Origin: Arthrobacter castelli DSM 16402
Lineage (GTDB): Bacteria; Actinomycetota; Actinomycetes; Actinomycetales; Micrococcaceae
Assembly: GCF_000430705.1 (NCBI RefSeq)
Contig: NZ_AUMN01000010.1
Location: 113,997-177,996, forward strand
DNA length: 64,000 bases
Reading direction: 5' to 3'
Shown here: piece by piece, positions 26,347 through 35,402 of the stretch
Layout of the letters: every line of letters starts with the position of its first letter
How positions within the stretch are numbered: the first letter of the stretch is position 1
Notes under the pieces: generated by a model
What the model was told of the DNA's origin: nothing
Databases searched by the model: none
Seen by the model: only the letters and a program-made list of their open reading frames with translations
Position numbers and translations under genes: made by a program

Positions 26347-26388
26347 GGCAGCGCGGGTCGGGTAGCCCCGGCCCGCCCCGCCGCCTCA
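26344..26388. terminator. Bidirectional hairpin spanning both stop codons
   Basis: A long GC-rich imperfect hairpin (TGAGGC...GCCTCA at the base, about 18 pairs) between the convergent LacI and alditol oxidase genes. The stop codons of both genes form the ends of the stem. Confidence 0.6.
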
Positions 26389-27627
26389 GCTCCCCAGCAT
26401 CCTGTCCAGGAACCCGTTGCGGAATTTTCCCTCGGGATCGTGTGCGTGCGCCAGGTTCCGGAAGTCCTTGAAACGCGGGTACAGCGGCGCCACATCACTG
26501 GCGCCGGCGGCGAAGAGCTTGCCCCAATGCGGGCGGGCGCCGAACGGGCTGAGGGCAGCTTCAAGGTCCGGCAGCAGTGCTTCGATGTCGTCCTGGCGGG
26601 GTTTGAAGGTGAAGTGGAATGCCACGCTGTCGCGATTAAACGCCGGGCTGAGCCAGAATCCGTCAGAGGCGATAGTGCGCACCTCGGAGGCGTAGAGCAG
26701 CGGAGCCAGGCGGTCGGCGAAGTTCCGCAGGGTTTCCAACGCGGCGGCGGCATATTCGCGCGGGAGGATGTATTCGGTCTGCAACTCGTCGCCCTTGCTG
26801 GGAGTGAATTCCGGGCGGAAGTGCGGCAGTCGCTCCAGCCACGGACCGGGGACGCCGAACTGCGCGGTGCAGTTGTCTCCAGACATTTCCGGCAAGGGAT
26901 GCCGTGCGGTGGTGGCCGCAGCGGCGCCGTGGAACGTAATGACCGCGCCGCCGTCGTCGTCTTCGATGCGCGACTTTTGCCACACCTGGCCGAAGCTCTT
27001 GTAGTCGGTGAAGAGGCTGACGCTGTACGCGCTGGAGGCGATCTCGTCGAAATGTTCGAGGGCCGCGTTCCAGGGCAGCTGCTCGAATACCCGCTGGCTG
27101 ACCTCGTAGCTCGGCTCGATGGCCAATTCAACACTTGTCACGATGCCCAGCGCACCAAGTCCCACGACGCTGCCCAGGAAATCACCGCCGTCGGCCGCCT
27201 CCAGCCGGTCCGTATTTCCGCTGGCGCGCATCAGCTCGATCGCCGTGACTGCAGAGGACAAGGAGCCGTTGGTTGCGCCCGAGCCATGGGTTCCGGTCTG
27301 CAGGGCGCCGGCGAGACAGATGTGGGGCAGTGAGGCCATGTTGTGCAGCGCCCAACCGTGCTGCTGGAGGTGCTGGGCCAAGGCGCCGTAGGTGAGGTGG
27401 CCCGGAACCCTCACCCGCCGGGAGGCGCTGTCGATGTGCGGAACGCCGCCCAGGTTGTCCAGCACGACGTGTGTGCCGCCGGTGTCGGCGATGTCGTTGA
27501 AGCAGTGCATCGAGCCCAGCGGCTTGAGGCTCCTGGCGGCCGCCACCACATCGGCCAGCTCGTCCATCGACGACGGGCGTTCCACGGCCGCGGCCGAGTA
27601 GTTCAGGTTTCCCGCCCAATTCTTCAC
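26386..27627 (-). CDS. Alditol oxidase (FAD-dependent, xylitol oxidase-like)
   Basis: A 413-residue VAO-fold flavoprotein like Streptomyces AldO, which oxidises xylitol, sorbitol and similar polyols at C1 with release of H2O2. Seen: the covalent-FAD histidine in GSMHCFNDIADTGG (His41), the PP-loop region VPGHLTYGALAQHLQQHGW, LQTGTHGSG and the C-terminal ALO end HDPEGKFRNGFLDRMLG. It is divergent from the aldo/keto reductase and converges on the LacI gene. It could turn xylitol or arabitol into aldoses entering the xylose or arabinose routes. Confidence 0.9.
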   Translation of the reverse strand: MKNWAGNLNYSAAAVERPSSMDELADVVAAARSLKPLGSMHCFNDIADTGGTHVVLDNLGGVPHIDSASRRVRVPGHLTYGALAQHLQQHGWALHNMASLPHICLAGALQTGTHGSGATNGSLSSAVTAIELMRASGNTDRLEAADGGDFLGSVVGLGALGIVTSVELAIEPSYEVSQRVFEQLPWNAALEHFDEIASSAYSVSLFTDYKSFGQVWQKSRIEDDDGGAVITFHGAAAATTARHPLPEMSGDNCTAQFGVPGPWLERLPHFRPEFTPSKGDELQTEYILPREYAAAALETLRNFADRLAPLLYASEVRTIASDGFWLSPAFNRDSVAFHFTFKPRQDDIEALLPDLEAALSPFGARPHWGKLFAAGASDVAPLYPRFKDFRNLAHAHDPEGKFRNGFLDRMLGS

Positions 27628-27706
27628 ATTACCGTCCTGGCCTTGCTGGATTTCGATTGCCTTGCTGCGGGAAAGCTTATAACCCTCACCGCCCGTGACG
27701 AGTGTA

Positions 27707-27720
27707 TGTTAGCGACCACA
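27707..27720. promoter_or_regulatory. AraR-like (LacI) operator upstream of aldo/keto reductase-regulator pair
   Basis: TGTTAGCGACCACA, two mismatches from the reverse complement of the araB site (29897). It lies in the divergent region between the alditol oxidase and the aldo/keto reductase, so the LacI regulator may control its own operon. Confidence 0.5.
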
Positions 27721-27785
27721 GACGGTGGCTTAACTTCGGTGGAGACCCGCCTGGGCGGGTCCGGCCTTGCGGTAGGCTCGCGAAT

Positions 27786-28790
27786 ATGGAATTCAGGTAC
27801 TTGGGAAATAGCGGTCTGAAAATATCGGAAATCACCTACGGCAATTGGCTCACCCATGGGTCGCAGGTGGAAAACGACGTCGCCACCGCCTGCGTGCGTG
27901 CGGCACTGGATGCGGGGATCAGCACGTTCGACACCGCGGACGTCTATGCGAACACGGCTGCCGAAACCGTGCTGGGCGAAGCCCTCAAGGGTGAACGGCG
28001 CCAGTCGCTGGAAATCCTGACCAAGGTCTACAACCCGACCGGCCCGAAGGGGCACAATGACTCCGGGCTGTCCCGCAAGCACATCATGGAGTCGATGAAC
28101 GCGTCGCTGCAGCGGCTGCAGACCGACTACGTGGACCTCTACCAGGCCCACCGGTATGACTACGAGACGCCGCTGGAAGAGACCATGCAGGCGTTTGCCG
28201 ACGTCGTCCGCCAAGGCAAGGCGCTGTACATCGGCGTCAGCGAATGGAACGCGGAGCAGATCCGGGCGGGCCACGCGATGGCGAAGGACCTCGGCTTTCA
28301 GCTGATTTCCAACCAGCCGCAGTATTCGATGCTGTGGCGGGTCATCGAGGACCAGGTGGTTCCCGCGTCCGAGGAGCTGGGGGTGTCCCAGATTGTCTGG
28401 TCCCCGATCGCCCAGGGTGCGCTGACCGGCAAGTACAAGCCGGGCGAGCAGCCACCGGCCGGCAGCCGCGCCACGGACGACAAGGGCGGCGCGAAGATGA
28501 TCGAGCGCTGGATGCAGGACGAGGTGCTCAATGGCGTGCAGAAGCTGCAGCCGGTGGCCGACGAGGCCGGACTGAGCATGGCGCAGCTGGCGATCGCCTG
28601 GGTGCTGCAGAACAAGAACGTGGCCTCGGCGATCATCGGCGCCTCGCGGCCCGAGCAGGTCGAATCCAACGTGAAGGCCGCCGGGGTCACGCTCGATGCC
28701 GACATGATGGGCACGATTGACGACGCCGTCGGGTCGCTGGCCGAGCGCGATCCCGCACTGACAAAGTCGCCGGAAACCCGGCTGACCTAA
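27786..28790 (+). CDS. Aldo/keto reductase (Kv-beta/YghZ-like)
   Basis: A 334-residue NADPH-dependent (beta/alpha)8 reductase. Catalytic Asp/Tyr are in FDTADVYANT, the Lys in LEILTKVYNP and the His in YVDLYQAHRYD; the C-terminal cofactor site is AIIGASRPEQVESNV. It resembles Kv-beta/YghZ types that reduce small aldehydes and sugars. The ATG at 27786 has only a weak ribosome site, but the protein starts at the expected residue (MEFRYLGNSGLKI). A small hairpin (ACCCGCC-TG-GGCGGGT, 27745-27760) lies in the leader. It is cotranscribed with the LacI gene 13 bases downstream. Confidence 0.9.
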   Translation: MEFRYLGNSGLKISEITYGNWLTHGSQVENDVATACVRAALDAGISTFDTADVYANTAAETVLGEALKGERRQSLEILTKVYNPTGPKGHNDSGLSRKHIMESMNASLQRLQTDYVDLYQAHRYDYETPLEETMQAFADVVRQGKALYIGVSEWNAEQIRAGHAMAKDLGFQLISNQPQYSMLWRVIEDQVVPASEELGVSQIVWSPIAQGALTGKYKPGEQPPAGSRATDDKGGAKMIERWMQDEVLNGVQKLQPVADEAGLSMAQLAIAWVLQNKNVASAIIGASRPEQVESNVKAAGVTLDADMMGTIDDAVGSLAERDPALTKSPETRLT

Positions 28791-28803
28791 GCCAGTTTCT
28801 GCA

Positions 28804-29832
28804 GTGGACCACTCCAGGGGACGGCCGCCGAACATGGCCGACGTGGCCAAGGCCGCCGGCGTTTCGCACCAGACCGTCTCCAGGGTGCTCAACGCGCATC
28901 CGAACGTCAGCCCTGCCACCAAGGAGCAGGTGGAGAAGGCTATCGCCGACCTCGGCTACCGGCGCAATACCGCGGCACGCAGCCTGGTGACGCGGCAGTC
29001 GCAGACCATTGGCGTGTTAGCCAGTGAGCTGACGCAGTACGGGCCGGCGAACACGCTGCTGGGCGTGGAGCAGGCGGCCCGCGAGGCCGGGTATTTCGTC
29101 AGCATTGCGGCGTTGCGCACGGAGGTGTCGGCCGCAACCATTAACGACGCCCTGGGCCGCTTCATGGACCAGGGCGTCGACGGCGTCGTGGTGGTGGTTC
29201 CGCATCCGGGCACCCTGGACGTGCTCCGCGGCCTCAGCGTCGACGTCCCCCTGGTGGCAGTGGGCGCCAGCGGGGATGAGTGGTTCAAGGGCGTGGCCGT
29301 CGACCAACACCAGGGTGGCCGGCTGGCGGTGGAGCATCTGCTGGAGCTCGGACACCGGAGGATCGGCCACCTTTCCGGACCCGCGGATTGGATCGACGCC
29401 ACGTCCCGTATCGAGGCTTGGCGTGATGCGCTCGCCGCTGCCGGGCTGGGTGAATCGGTGCTGATGGAGGGTGACTGGAGCGCCGAATCCGGGTACCGTG
29501 CCGGACTCCGGCTGGCCGGACGCCGGCCGGCCGGCGAGCTGGACTGCACGGCGCTGTTCGTGGCCAACGACCAGATGGCGCTGGGGGTGTTGCGCGCCTT
29601 CTACGAGGCGGGCATCAGCGTCCCGGGGGACGTGAGCATTGTCGGGTACGACGACCAGCCGGATGCGCCGTACCTGATCCCACCCCTGACCACGGTCACC
29701 CAGCACTTCGAGGAGCTGGGCCGCCGTTGCATTAACGCACTGCTTGAGGCCTTCGAAGGCGCCGGCGTCCGTGCCGGCGTCGTCGAACCAGAGCTGGTGG
29801 TGCGCTCCACGACGGCGCCGCCCGCCGGGTAG
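28804..29832 (+). CDS. LacI-family regulator of the arabinose genes (AraR-like)
   Basis: A 342-residue LacI-type repressor: HTH MADVAKAAGVSHQTVSRVLN near residue 11, hinge NTAARSLVTRQS, and a sugar-binding domain (DGVVVVVPHPGTLDV, FVANDQMALGVLRAFYEAGI, SIVGYDDQPDAPY). The GTG at 28804 follows the reductase stop by 13 bases. It lies directly upstream of araBDA, whose promoter carries the palindrome TGTGAGCGCTAACA. Similar sites precede its own operon and the ABC transporter binding protein, so it is the best candidate for the L-arabinose repressor. It is not related to the E. coli AraC activator. Confidence 0.88.
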   Translation: MDHSRGRPPNMADVAKAAGVSHQTVSRVLNAHPNVSPATKEQVEKAIADLGYRRNTAARSLVTRQSQTIGVLASELTQYGPANTLLGVEQAAREAGYFVSIAALRTEVSAATINDALGRFMDQGVDGVVVVVPHPGTLDVLRGLSVDVPLVAVGASGDEWFKGVAVDQHQGGRLAVEHLLELGHRRIGHLSGPADWIDATSRIEAWRDALAAAGLGESVLMEGDWSAESGYRAGLRLAGRRPAGELDCTALFVANDQMALGVLRAFYEAGISVPGDVSIVGYDDQPDAPYLIPPLTTVTQHFEELGRRCINALLEAFEGAGVRAGVVEPELVVRSTTAPPAG

Positions 29833-29882
29833 CGACTGCTGTTGATCAGCTCTTTGGTCTGGACCCCTTGCGGATGTGGCTC

Positions 29883-29911
29883 TTGACACTCTGGTGTGTG
29901 AGCGCTAACAA
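29883..29911 (+). promoter_or_regulatory. araB promoter with overlapping LacI-type operator
   Basis: -35 TTGACA (29883-29888), 17-base spacer and -10 TAACAA (29906-29911). The operator TGTGAGCGCTAACA occupies 29897-29910 and covers the -10, so bound repressor would block transcription. Confidence 0.7.
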
Positions 29912-29986
29912 TTGGGTGCAGATCAACTTCTTCCCGTCGACTTCGGCCGTCGTGGTGTGTTTCCACGGCTGCTGCGGAGGTTCCAG

Positions 29987-31732
29987 ATGCAAACACCGGG
30001 TTCGCCAGATGGCACCGCGGCCACCTCGGCTGAGGCTACAGGCGGCAGCGCCGAGCCGAAGTACACCATCGGCGTGGACTTCGGCACCTTGTCCGGCCGG
30101 GCCGTCGTCGTCCGTGTTTCAGACGGCGCCGAACTGGGCAGCGGGGTGTACGAGTATCCGCACGCGGTGATCACCGACCGGCTGCCGGGCGGTTCGGACC
30201 GGCTCCCGGCGGACTGGGCGCTGCAGGTGCCCGACGACTACCGCGGCGCACTGCGCCATGCGGTTCCGGCGGCGGTGCAGGACGCCGGCATCAACCCGCG
30301 GGACGTGATCGGCATCGGCACGGACTTCACCGCCTGCACCATGGTTCCCACCACGGCCGATGGCACTCCGCTGAACGAACTGAAGCAGTTCGCCAACCGC
30401 CCGCACGCCTACGTGAAGCTGTGGCGCCATCACGCGGCGCAACCGCAGGCGGACCGGATCAACCAGCTGGCCGCCGAAGGCGACGAGTTCTGGCTTCCGC
30501 GCTACGGAGGGCTGATCTCCTCCGAGTGGGAGTTCGCCAAGGGCCTGCAACTGCTGGAGGAAGACCCGGAGACCTACGCCGCGATGGACCACTGGGTGGA
30601 GGCCGCGGACTGGATTGTCTGGCAGCTCACCGGCGAGTATGTCCGCAACGCCTGTACCGCCGGGTACAAGGGGATTTACCAGGACGGGCAGTATCCGGAT
30701 GAGGAGTTCCTGGCGGCGTTGAATCCCGAATTCAAGAACTTCGTCACCGCCAAGCTGGAGCATCGGATCGGCCAGCTGGGAGCCGCGGCCGGGGACCTGA
30801 GTGCCGAGGCCGCGGCATGGACCGGGCTGCCGGAAGGGATCGCGGTCGCGGTCGGCAATGTCGACGCGCACGTCACCGCGCCGGCCGCGCGCGCCGTCCA
30901 GACGGGTCACATGGTGGCCATTATGGGAACCTCCACCTGCCACGTGATGAACGGCGACGAACTGGCCGAAGTGCCGGGCATGTGCGGCGTGGTCGACGGC
31001 GGGATCCTCGCCGGCCGCTGGGGCTACGAGGCCGGGCAGAGCGGGGTGGGGGATATCTTCGGCTGGTTCGTGGACAACTGCGTTCCGCCGGCGTACTACG
31101 AGGCCGCCGCGTCCCAGGACCTCGGCATCCACGAGTATCTCACGGAGCTGGCAGCCGGGCAGCGGGTCGGCGAACACGGGCTGGTCGCGCTGGACTGGCA
31201 CAGCGGAAACCGTTCGGTGCTGGTCGACCACGAACTCTCCGGCGTCGTCGTCGGCCACACCCTGGCCACCCGGCCCGAGGACACCTACCGGGCCCTGCTC
31301 GAGGCGACGGCGTTCGGTACGCGCACCATCGTGGAGGCCTTCAACTCATCCTCGGTGCCCGTGCGCGAGCTCGTGGTCGCCGGCGGGCTGCTGAAGAACC
31401 GGCTGCTGATGCAGATCTACGCCGATGTCACCGGCCTGCGGCTCTCCACGGTCGGCTCGGAACAGGGGCCGGCGCTGGGGTCGGCGATCCACGCGGCGGT
31501 GGCAGCCGGAGCGTACGACGACGTGCACGCCGCCTCCGAGTCAATGGGGAGCGAACCGGCCGACGTCTACGACCCGATCCCGGACAACCAGGCGGCCTAC
31601 GACGAGCTGTTCGCCGAGTACACCGCCCTGCACGACTACTTCGGCCGCGGAAGCAATGACGTGATGCACCGACTCAAGGCCATCCAGCGCGCCGCCATCG
31701 ACGCCTCGCCGGCTGAACGGAGCGAGGCATGA
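29987..31732 (+). CDS. araB: Ribulokinase
   Basis: A 581-residue FGGY-family kinase that phosphorylates L-ribulose. Seen: the phosphate-1 motif YTIGVDFGTLSGRAVVVRV after an extra ~25-residue N-terminal tail, GIGTDFTACTMVP, PRYGGLISSEWEFAKGLQLL, GTSTCHVMNGDELAEVPGM and the FGGY-C segment RELVVAGGLLKNRLLMQIYA. GGAGG lies six bases before the ATG. It is first in the araB-araD-araA operon. Confidence 0.96.
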   Translation: MQTPGSPDGTAATSAEATGGSAEPKYTIGVDFGTLSGRAVVVRVSDGAELGSGVYEYPHAVITDRLPGGSDRLPADWALQVPDDYRGALRHAVPAAVQDAGINPRDVIGIGTDFTACTMVPTTADGTPLNELKQFANRPHAYVKLWRHHAAQPQADRINQLAAEGDEFWLPRYGGLISSEWEFAKGLQLLEEDPETYAAMDHWVEAADWIVWQLTGEYVRNACTAGYKGIYQDGQYPDEEFLAALNPEFKNFVTAKLEHRIGQLGAAAGDLSAEAAAWTGLPEGIAVAVGNVDAHVTAPAARAVQTGHMVAIMGTSTCHVMNGDELAEVPGMCGVVDGGILAGRWGYEAGQSGVGDIFGWFVDNCVPPAYYEAAASQDLGIHEYLTELAAGQRVGEHGLVALDWHSGNRSVLVDHELSGVVVGHTLATRPEDTYRALLEATAFGTRTIVEAFNSSSVPVRELVVAGGLLKNRLLMQIYADVTGLRLSTVGSEQGPALGSAIHAAVAAGAYDDVHAASESMGSEPADVYDPIPDNQAAYDELFAEYTALHDYFGRGSNDVMHRLKAIQRAAIDASPAERSEA

Positions 31733-32409
31733 GCGGGCTGGCCGAAACCATCAGCAACCTGCGCAAGGAAGTCTGCGCCCTGCACGCGGAACTGACAAGG
31801 TACGAACTGGTGGTGTGGACCGCGGGCAATGTCTCGGCCCGGGTGCCGGGGGAGGAGCTGATGGTGATCAAACCCTCCGGCGTCTCCTACGACGAGTTGG
31901 TCCCGGACTCGGTGGTGGTCACCGACCTCTACGGGACGCCGGCCGACGGCGACTGGGGCAACCCGCCGTTGTCACCGTCGTCGGACACCGCCGCGCACGC
32001 CCATGTCTACCGGCACATGCCCGACGTCGGCGGTGTCGTCCATACCCATTCCATGTACGCCACCGCCTGGGCCGCACGGGGGGAGCCGGTGCCCTGCGTG
32101 CTGACCATGATGGCCGACGAGTTCGGGGGCGAGATCCCCGTGGGCCCGTTCGCGCTGATCGGTGATGATTCCATCGGCCAGGGCATCGTGGAGACGCTGC
32201 GCGGATCGGACTCGCCGGCGGTGTTGATGCGCAATCACGGCCCGTTCACCATCGGAAAGGACGCCAAGGCCGCGGTGAAGGCGGCCGTGATGTGCGAGGA
32301 AGTCGCCCGGACAGTGCACGTCTCCCGCCAATTGGGTGATCCGCTGCCCATCGACCCGGAGCAGATCGCCTCGCTCCACGCCCGTTACCAGAACGCCTAC
32401 GGCCAGTAA
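31729..32409 (+). CDS. araD: L-ribulose-5-phosphate 4-epimerase
   Basis: A 226-residue class II aldolase-fold epimerase producing D-xylulose 5-phosphate. Seen: [12 protein letters not shown], the substrate motif [17 protein letters not shown], the zinc histidines in [18 protein letters not shown] and the late His in [20 protein letters not shown]. Its ATG overlaps the araB stop (ATGA), giving translational coupling. Length and gene order are standard for the actinobacterial arabinose operon. Confidence 0.95.
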   Translation: MSGLAETISNLRKEVCALHAELTRYELVVWTAGNVSARVPGEELMVIKPSGVSYDELVPDSVVVTDLYGTPADGDWGNPPLSPSSDTAAHAHVYRHMPDVGGVVHTHSMYATAWAARGEPVPCVLTMMADEFGGEIPVGPFALIGDDSIGQGIVETLRGSDSPAVLMRNHGPFTIGKDAKAAVKAAVMCEEVARTVHVSRQLGDPLPIDPEQIASLHARYQNAYGQ

Positions 32410-32504
32410 CGCCGCCGCCGTCGTCGCCCACGCCGCGGGCCTCACGCCCGAGCCCGCAGCCCCAGCCCCCACGCAGCCAGCCCGCCTCGCCCGAAGGAGC
32501 CCCC

Positions 32505-34025
32505 TTGTCCAACGCATCGTCGACATCGCTCGAACCCTACGAAGTCTGGTTCCTGACCGGCAGCCAAAGCCTGTACGGCGAGGACGTGCTGCGCCAGGTC
32601 GCCGAGCAGTCCCGGCAGATCGCCAAGGAATTGGACGCCGCCGCGGAGCTGCCGGTGCGGGTGGTATGGAAACCGGTGCTGACCGAGGCAGACGCCATCC
32701 GCCGGACCGCGCTTGAGGCCAATGCGGACGACAACGTGATCGGCGTTTCGGCATGGATGCACACCTTCTCGCCGGCGAAAATGTGGATCGCCGGGCTGGA
32801 CGCGCTGCGCAAGCCACTGCTGCACCTGCACACCCAGGTCAACGTGGAACTGCCCTGGGCCGACATCGACTTCGACTTCATGAACCTGAACCAGGCCGCC
32901 CACGGTGACCGGGAATTCGGGTACATCCAGTCACGGCTGTCCGTGCCGCGCAAGACGGTGGTGGGCCACGTGTCCAATCCGGAGGTGCTCCGCCGCATCG
33001 GTACGTGGCAGCGGGCCGCCGCGGGCCGGGCTGCCGTGCGCTCGCTGAAACTGACCCGTTTCGGCGACAACATGCGCAACGTCGCGGTGACCGAAGGCGA
33101 CAAGACCGAGGCGGAACTGCGCTTCGGCGTCTCGGTCAACACCTGGGGTGTCAACGATCTTGCCGAAGCGGTGCACGGGGCGGCAGAGTCCGACGTCGAC
33201 GCGTTGGTTGCCGAGTATGAGGACCTGTATGACGTCGCGCCTGAGCTGCGGACCGGCGGCAGCCGGCATGACTCGCTGCGCTACGGGGCCCGGATTGAGC
33301 TCGGCCTGCGGAGCTTCCTGGAAGCGTCCGGGTCGGCCGCCTTCACCACCACGTTTGAAGACCTGGGCGCGCTCCGCCAGCTGCCCGGGCTCGCGGTGCA
33401 GCGGCTGATGGCCGACGGTTACGGCTTCGGCCCCGAGGGCGACTGGAAGACGGCGATCCTGGTCCGGGCGGCCAAGGTGATGGGAGCCGGGCTCGACGGC
33501 GGCGCGTCGCTGATGGAGGACTACACCTACCATCTGGTGCCGGGGCAGGAGAAGATCCTCGGCGCCCACATGCTGGAGGTCTGCCCCTCGCTGACCACCT
33601 CCACGCCGAAGCTCGAAATCCACCCGCTGGGCATCGGCGGACGCGAGGACCCCGTCCGGCTGGTGTTCGACGCCGACCCGGGCGCCGGCGTCGTCGTCGC
33701 CCTGTCCGACATGCGGGACCGGTTCCGGCTGGTGGCCAACGCCGTCGACGTCGTCCCGCTGGATGAGCCGCTGCCCAAGCTCCCGGTCGCCCGCGCCGTG
33801 TGGGAGCCCAAGCCCGACTTCGCCACTTCCGCCGCCGCGTGGCTGACGGCGGGAGCTGCCCACCACACCGTGCTGACGACCGGCGTGGGCGTGGAGGTCT
33901 TCGAGGATTTTGCCGAGATGGCACAGACCGAACTGCTGTTGATCGACGAAGACACTTCGCTGCGCGGGTTCAAGAACGAGATCCGCTGGAACCAGGCGTA
34001 CTACAAGCTCGCGGGCGGACTGTGA
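32505..34025 (+). CDS. araA: L-arabinose isomerase
   Basis: A 506-residue manganese-dependent isomerase converting L-arabinose to L-ribulose. The typical N-terminus [19 protein letters not shown] and the active-site segments [20 protein letters not shown] and [20 protein letters not shown] are present, with the metal histidine in [11 protein letters not shown]. The start is a TTG at 32505 with GAAGGAG upstream. A 95-base GC-rich spacer with Ala/Pro-coding-like sequence separates it from araD, but it is clearly the third gene of the operon. Confidence 0.96.
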   Translation: MSNASSTSLEPYEVWFLTGSQSLYGEDVLRQVAEQSRQIAKELDAAAELPVRVVWKPVLTEADAIRRTALEANADDNVIGVSAWMHTFSPAKMWIAGLDALRKPLLHLHTQVNVELPWADIDFDFMNLNQAAHGDREFGYIQSRLSVPRKTVVGHVSNPEVLRRIGTWQRAAAGRAAVRSLKLTRFGDNMRNVAVTEGDKTEAELRFGVSVNTWGVNDLAEAVHGAAESDVDALVAEYEDLYDVAPELRTGGSRHDSLRYGARIELGLRSFLEASGSAAFTTTFEDLGALRQLPGLAVQRLMADGYGFGPEGDWKTAILVRAAKVMGAGLDGGASLMEDYTYHLVPGQEKILGAHMLEVCPSLTTSTPKLEIHPLGIGGREDPVRLVFDADPGAGVVVALSDMRDRFRLVANAVDVVPLDEPLPKLPVARAVWEPKPDFATSAAAWLTAGAAHHTVLTTGVGVEVFEDFAEMAQTELLLIDEDTSLRGFKNEIRWNQAYYKLAGGL

Positions 34026-34120
34026 GCGGCACCGAAATCGACCACGCCTTCACGGATTTCGACTGGTGACCTGCAGCTGAACGAGGTGGTGTTGGCCCGT
34101 TTGCCGTATCGTCAAGAGCG

Positions 34121-34141
34121 GTGATGCCATCGCGGCATCAC
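34121..34141. promoter_or_regulatory. Short inverted repeat before the CEO-synthase-like gene
   Basis: GTGATGCC-ATCGC-GGCATCAC, a perfect 8-bp stem 14 bases before the start at 34156. It could be a regulator site or leader hairpin; no factor can be named. Confidence 0.4.
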
Positions 34142-34155
34142 ATAAGGGAGCAACG

Positions 34156-35343
34156 ATGACCAGTACTGACCTGATGAACCTTGGCGTGATGTCGACATCG
34201 CGGAAACGGGACGAGCGGCGGCTGCCGATCCATCCGAGGCACTTCGAACGAATCGACAAGGATCTGCGTGAACGAATGATCCTTGAACGTGGCTACGGTG
34301 AACGCTTCGGTTTCTCCGACGCCCAGCTGGAGCCGCTGGTTGGTCGGATCGCCTCCCGCGAGGAGGTTCTCTCCCGCTCCGACGTCATTCTGTTGCCGAA
34401 GCCGCAGCCCGCTGATCTTGCAGAGTTCTCCGATGGTCAGATCTTGTGGGGGTGGCCGCACTGTGTTCAGGACCGCGAGGTCACACAGCTGGCCATCGAC
34501 CGGCGGCTGACGCTGATCGCCTTCGAAGCCATGAACCACTGGACGTCGGCAGGCGACTTTGGGCTCCATGTCTTCCACAAAAACAACGAGCTGGCCGGCT
34601 ACTGCTCGGTGCTGCATGCCCTCGAGCTGTGCGGGCAGACCGGTGACTATGGCCGCCGGATGCGCGCCGTCGTCCTCGGTTTTGGCGCCACCGCCCGTGG
34701 CGCCATTACCGCCCTCAACGCTCATGGGGTCCACGACGTACAGGTGCTCACCAACCGCAGCGTCGCCGCCGTCGGTTCACCGATTCATTCTGTTCGCATC
34801 GTCCAATTCGACCACGACGAATCGTCCCCGTACCTCAGCACGGTGATCAGCGACCGTGGCCGGGTGCCGCTGGCGCCGTTCCTCGCCGAAGCCGATATCG
34901 TCGTCAACTGCACGCTGCAGGATCCCAATGCGCCGCTGACGTACCTGCGGAACGAGGACCTGGACGCCTTCCAGCCCGGGAGTTTAATCGTGGATGTCTC
35001 CTGCGACGAAGGCATGGGTTTCGAGTGGGCGCGTCCGACGTCGTTCGCCGAGCCAATGTTCGAAGTGGGGCATCATATCCGCTACTACGCGGTCGACCAC
35101 ACCCCCTCCTATCTGTGGGATTCGGCCACGTGGGAAGTCAGCGAAGCGGTGCTGCCGTTTCTGCGCACCGTGATGGAGGGTCCTTCCGCCTGGGACGAGA
35201 ACGACAGCGTCCGCCGAGCCATCGAGATCCGTGACGGAGAAGTTGTAAACCCGGCGATCCTCGAATTCCAGGAACGCGCGCCCAAGTATCCATATGCAGC
35301 TGGCGCGCAGGTACCCGCTGAGGTGGTTGATTCGCCCCTGTGA
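34156..35343 (+). CDS. N5-(carboxyethyl)ornithine synthase / alanine dehydrogenase-like protein
   Basis: A 395-residue NAD(P)-binding protein of the alanine dehydrogenase/PNT-like superfamily. Seen: KRDERRLPIHPRHFERID at the N-terminus (substrate-binding RRLPIHP), the central Rossmann motif VVLGFGATARGAITALNAHG, and DEGMGFEWARPTSF. It is closest in pattern to N5-(carboxyethyl)ornithine synthases, which reductively condense pyruvate with ornithine, but alanine dehydrogenase-like functions are also possible. AAGGGAG precedes the ATG. It follows araA by 130 bases behind an 8-bp inverted repeat and is probably an independent unit. Confidence 0.65.
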   Translation: MTSTDLMNLGVMSTSRKRDERRLPIHPRHFERIDKDLRERMILERGYGERFGFSDAQLEPLVGRIASREEVLSRSDVILLPKPQPADLAEFSDGQILWGWPHCVQDREVTQLAIDRRLTLIAFEAMNHWTSAGDFGLHVFHKNNELAGYCSVLHALELCGQTGDYGRRMRAVVLGFGATARGAITALNAHGVHDVQVLTNRSVAAVGSPIHSVRIVQFDHDESSPYLSTVISDRGRVPLAPFLAEADIVVNCTLQDPNAPLTYLRNEDLDAFQPGSLIVDVSCDEGMGFEWARPTSFAEPMFEVGHHIRYYAVDHTPSYLWDSATWEVSEAVLPFLRTVMEGPSAWDENDSVRRAIEIRDGEVVNPAILEFQERAPKYPYAAGAQVPAEVVDSPL

Positions 35344-35402
35344 TGCGTTCCAGATGGTAACGGCGGGATTCTTCGGGCGCCGAGAGCTTGCGACGAGCCG
35401 CC

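Noticed and set aside
34121..34141. Riboswitch before the carboxyethylornithine-synthase-like gene
   Set aside because: Only a single 8-bp hairpin is seen; no known riboswitch architecture.
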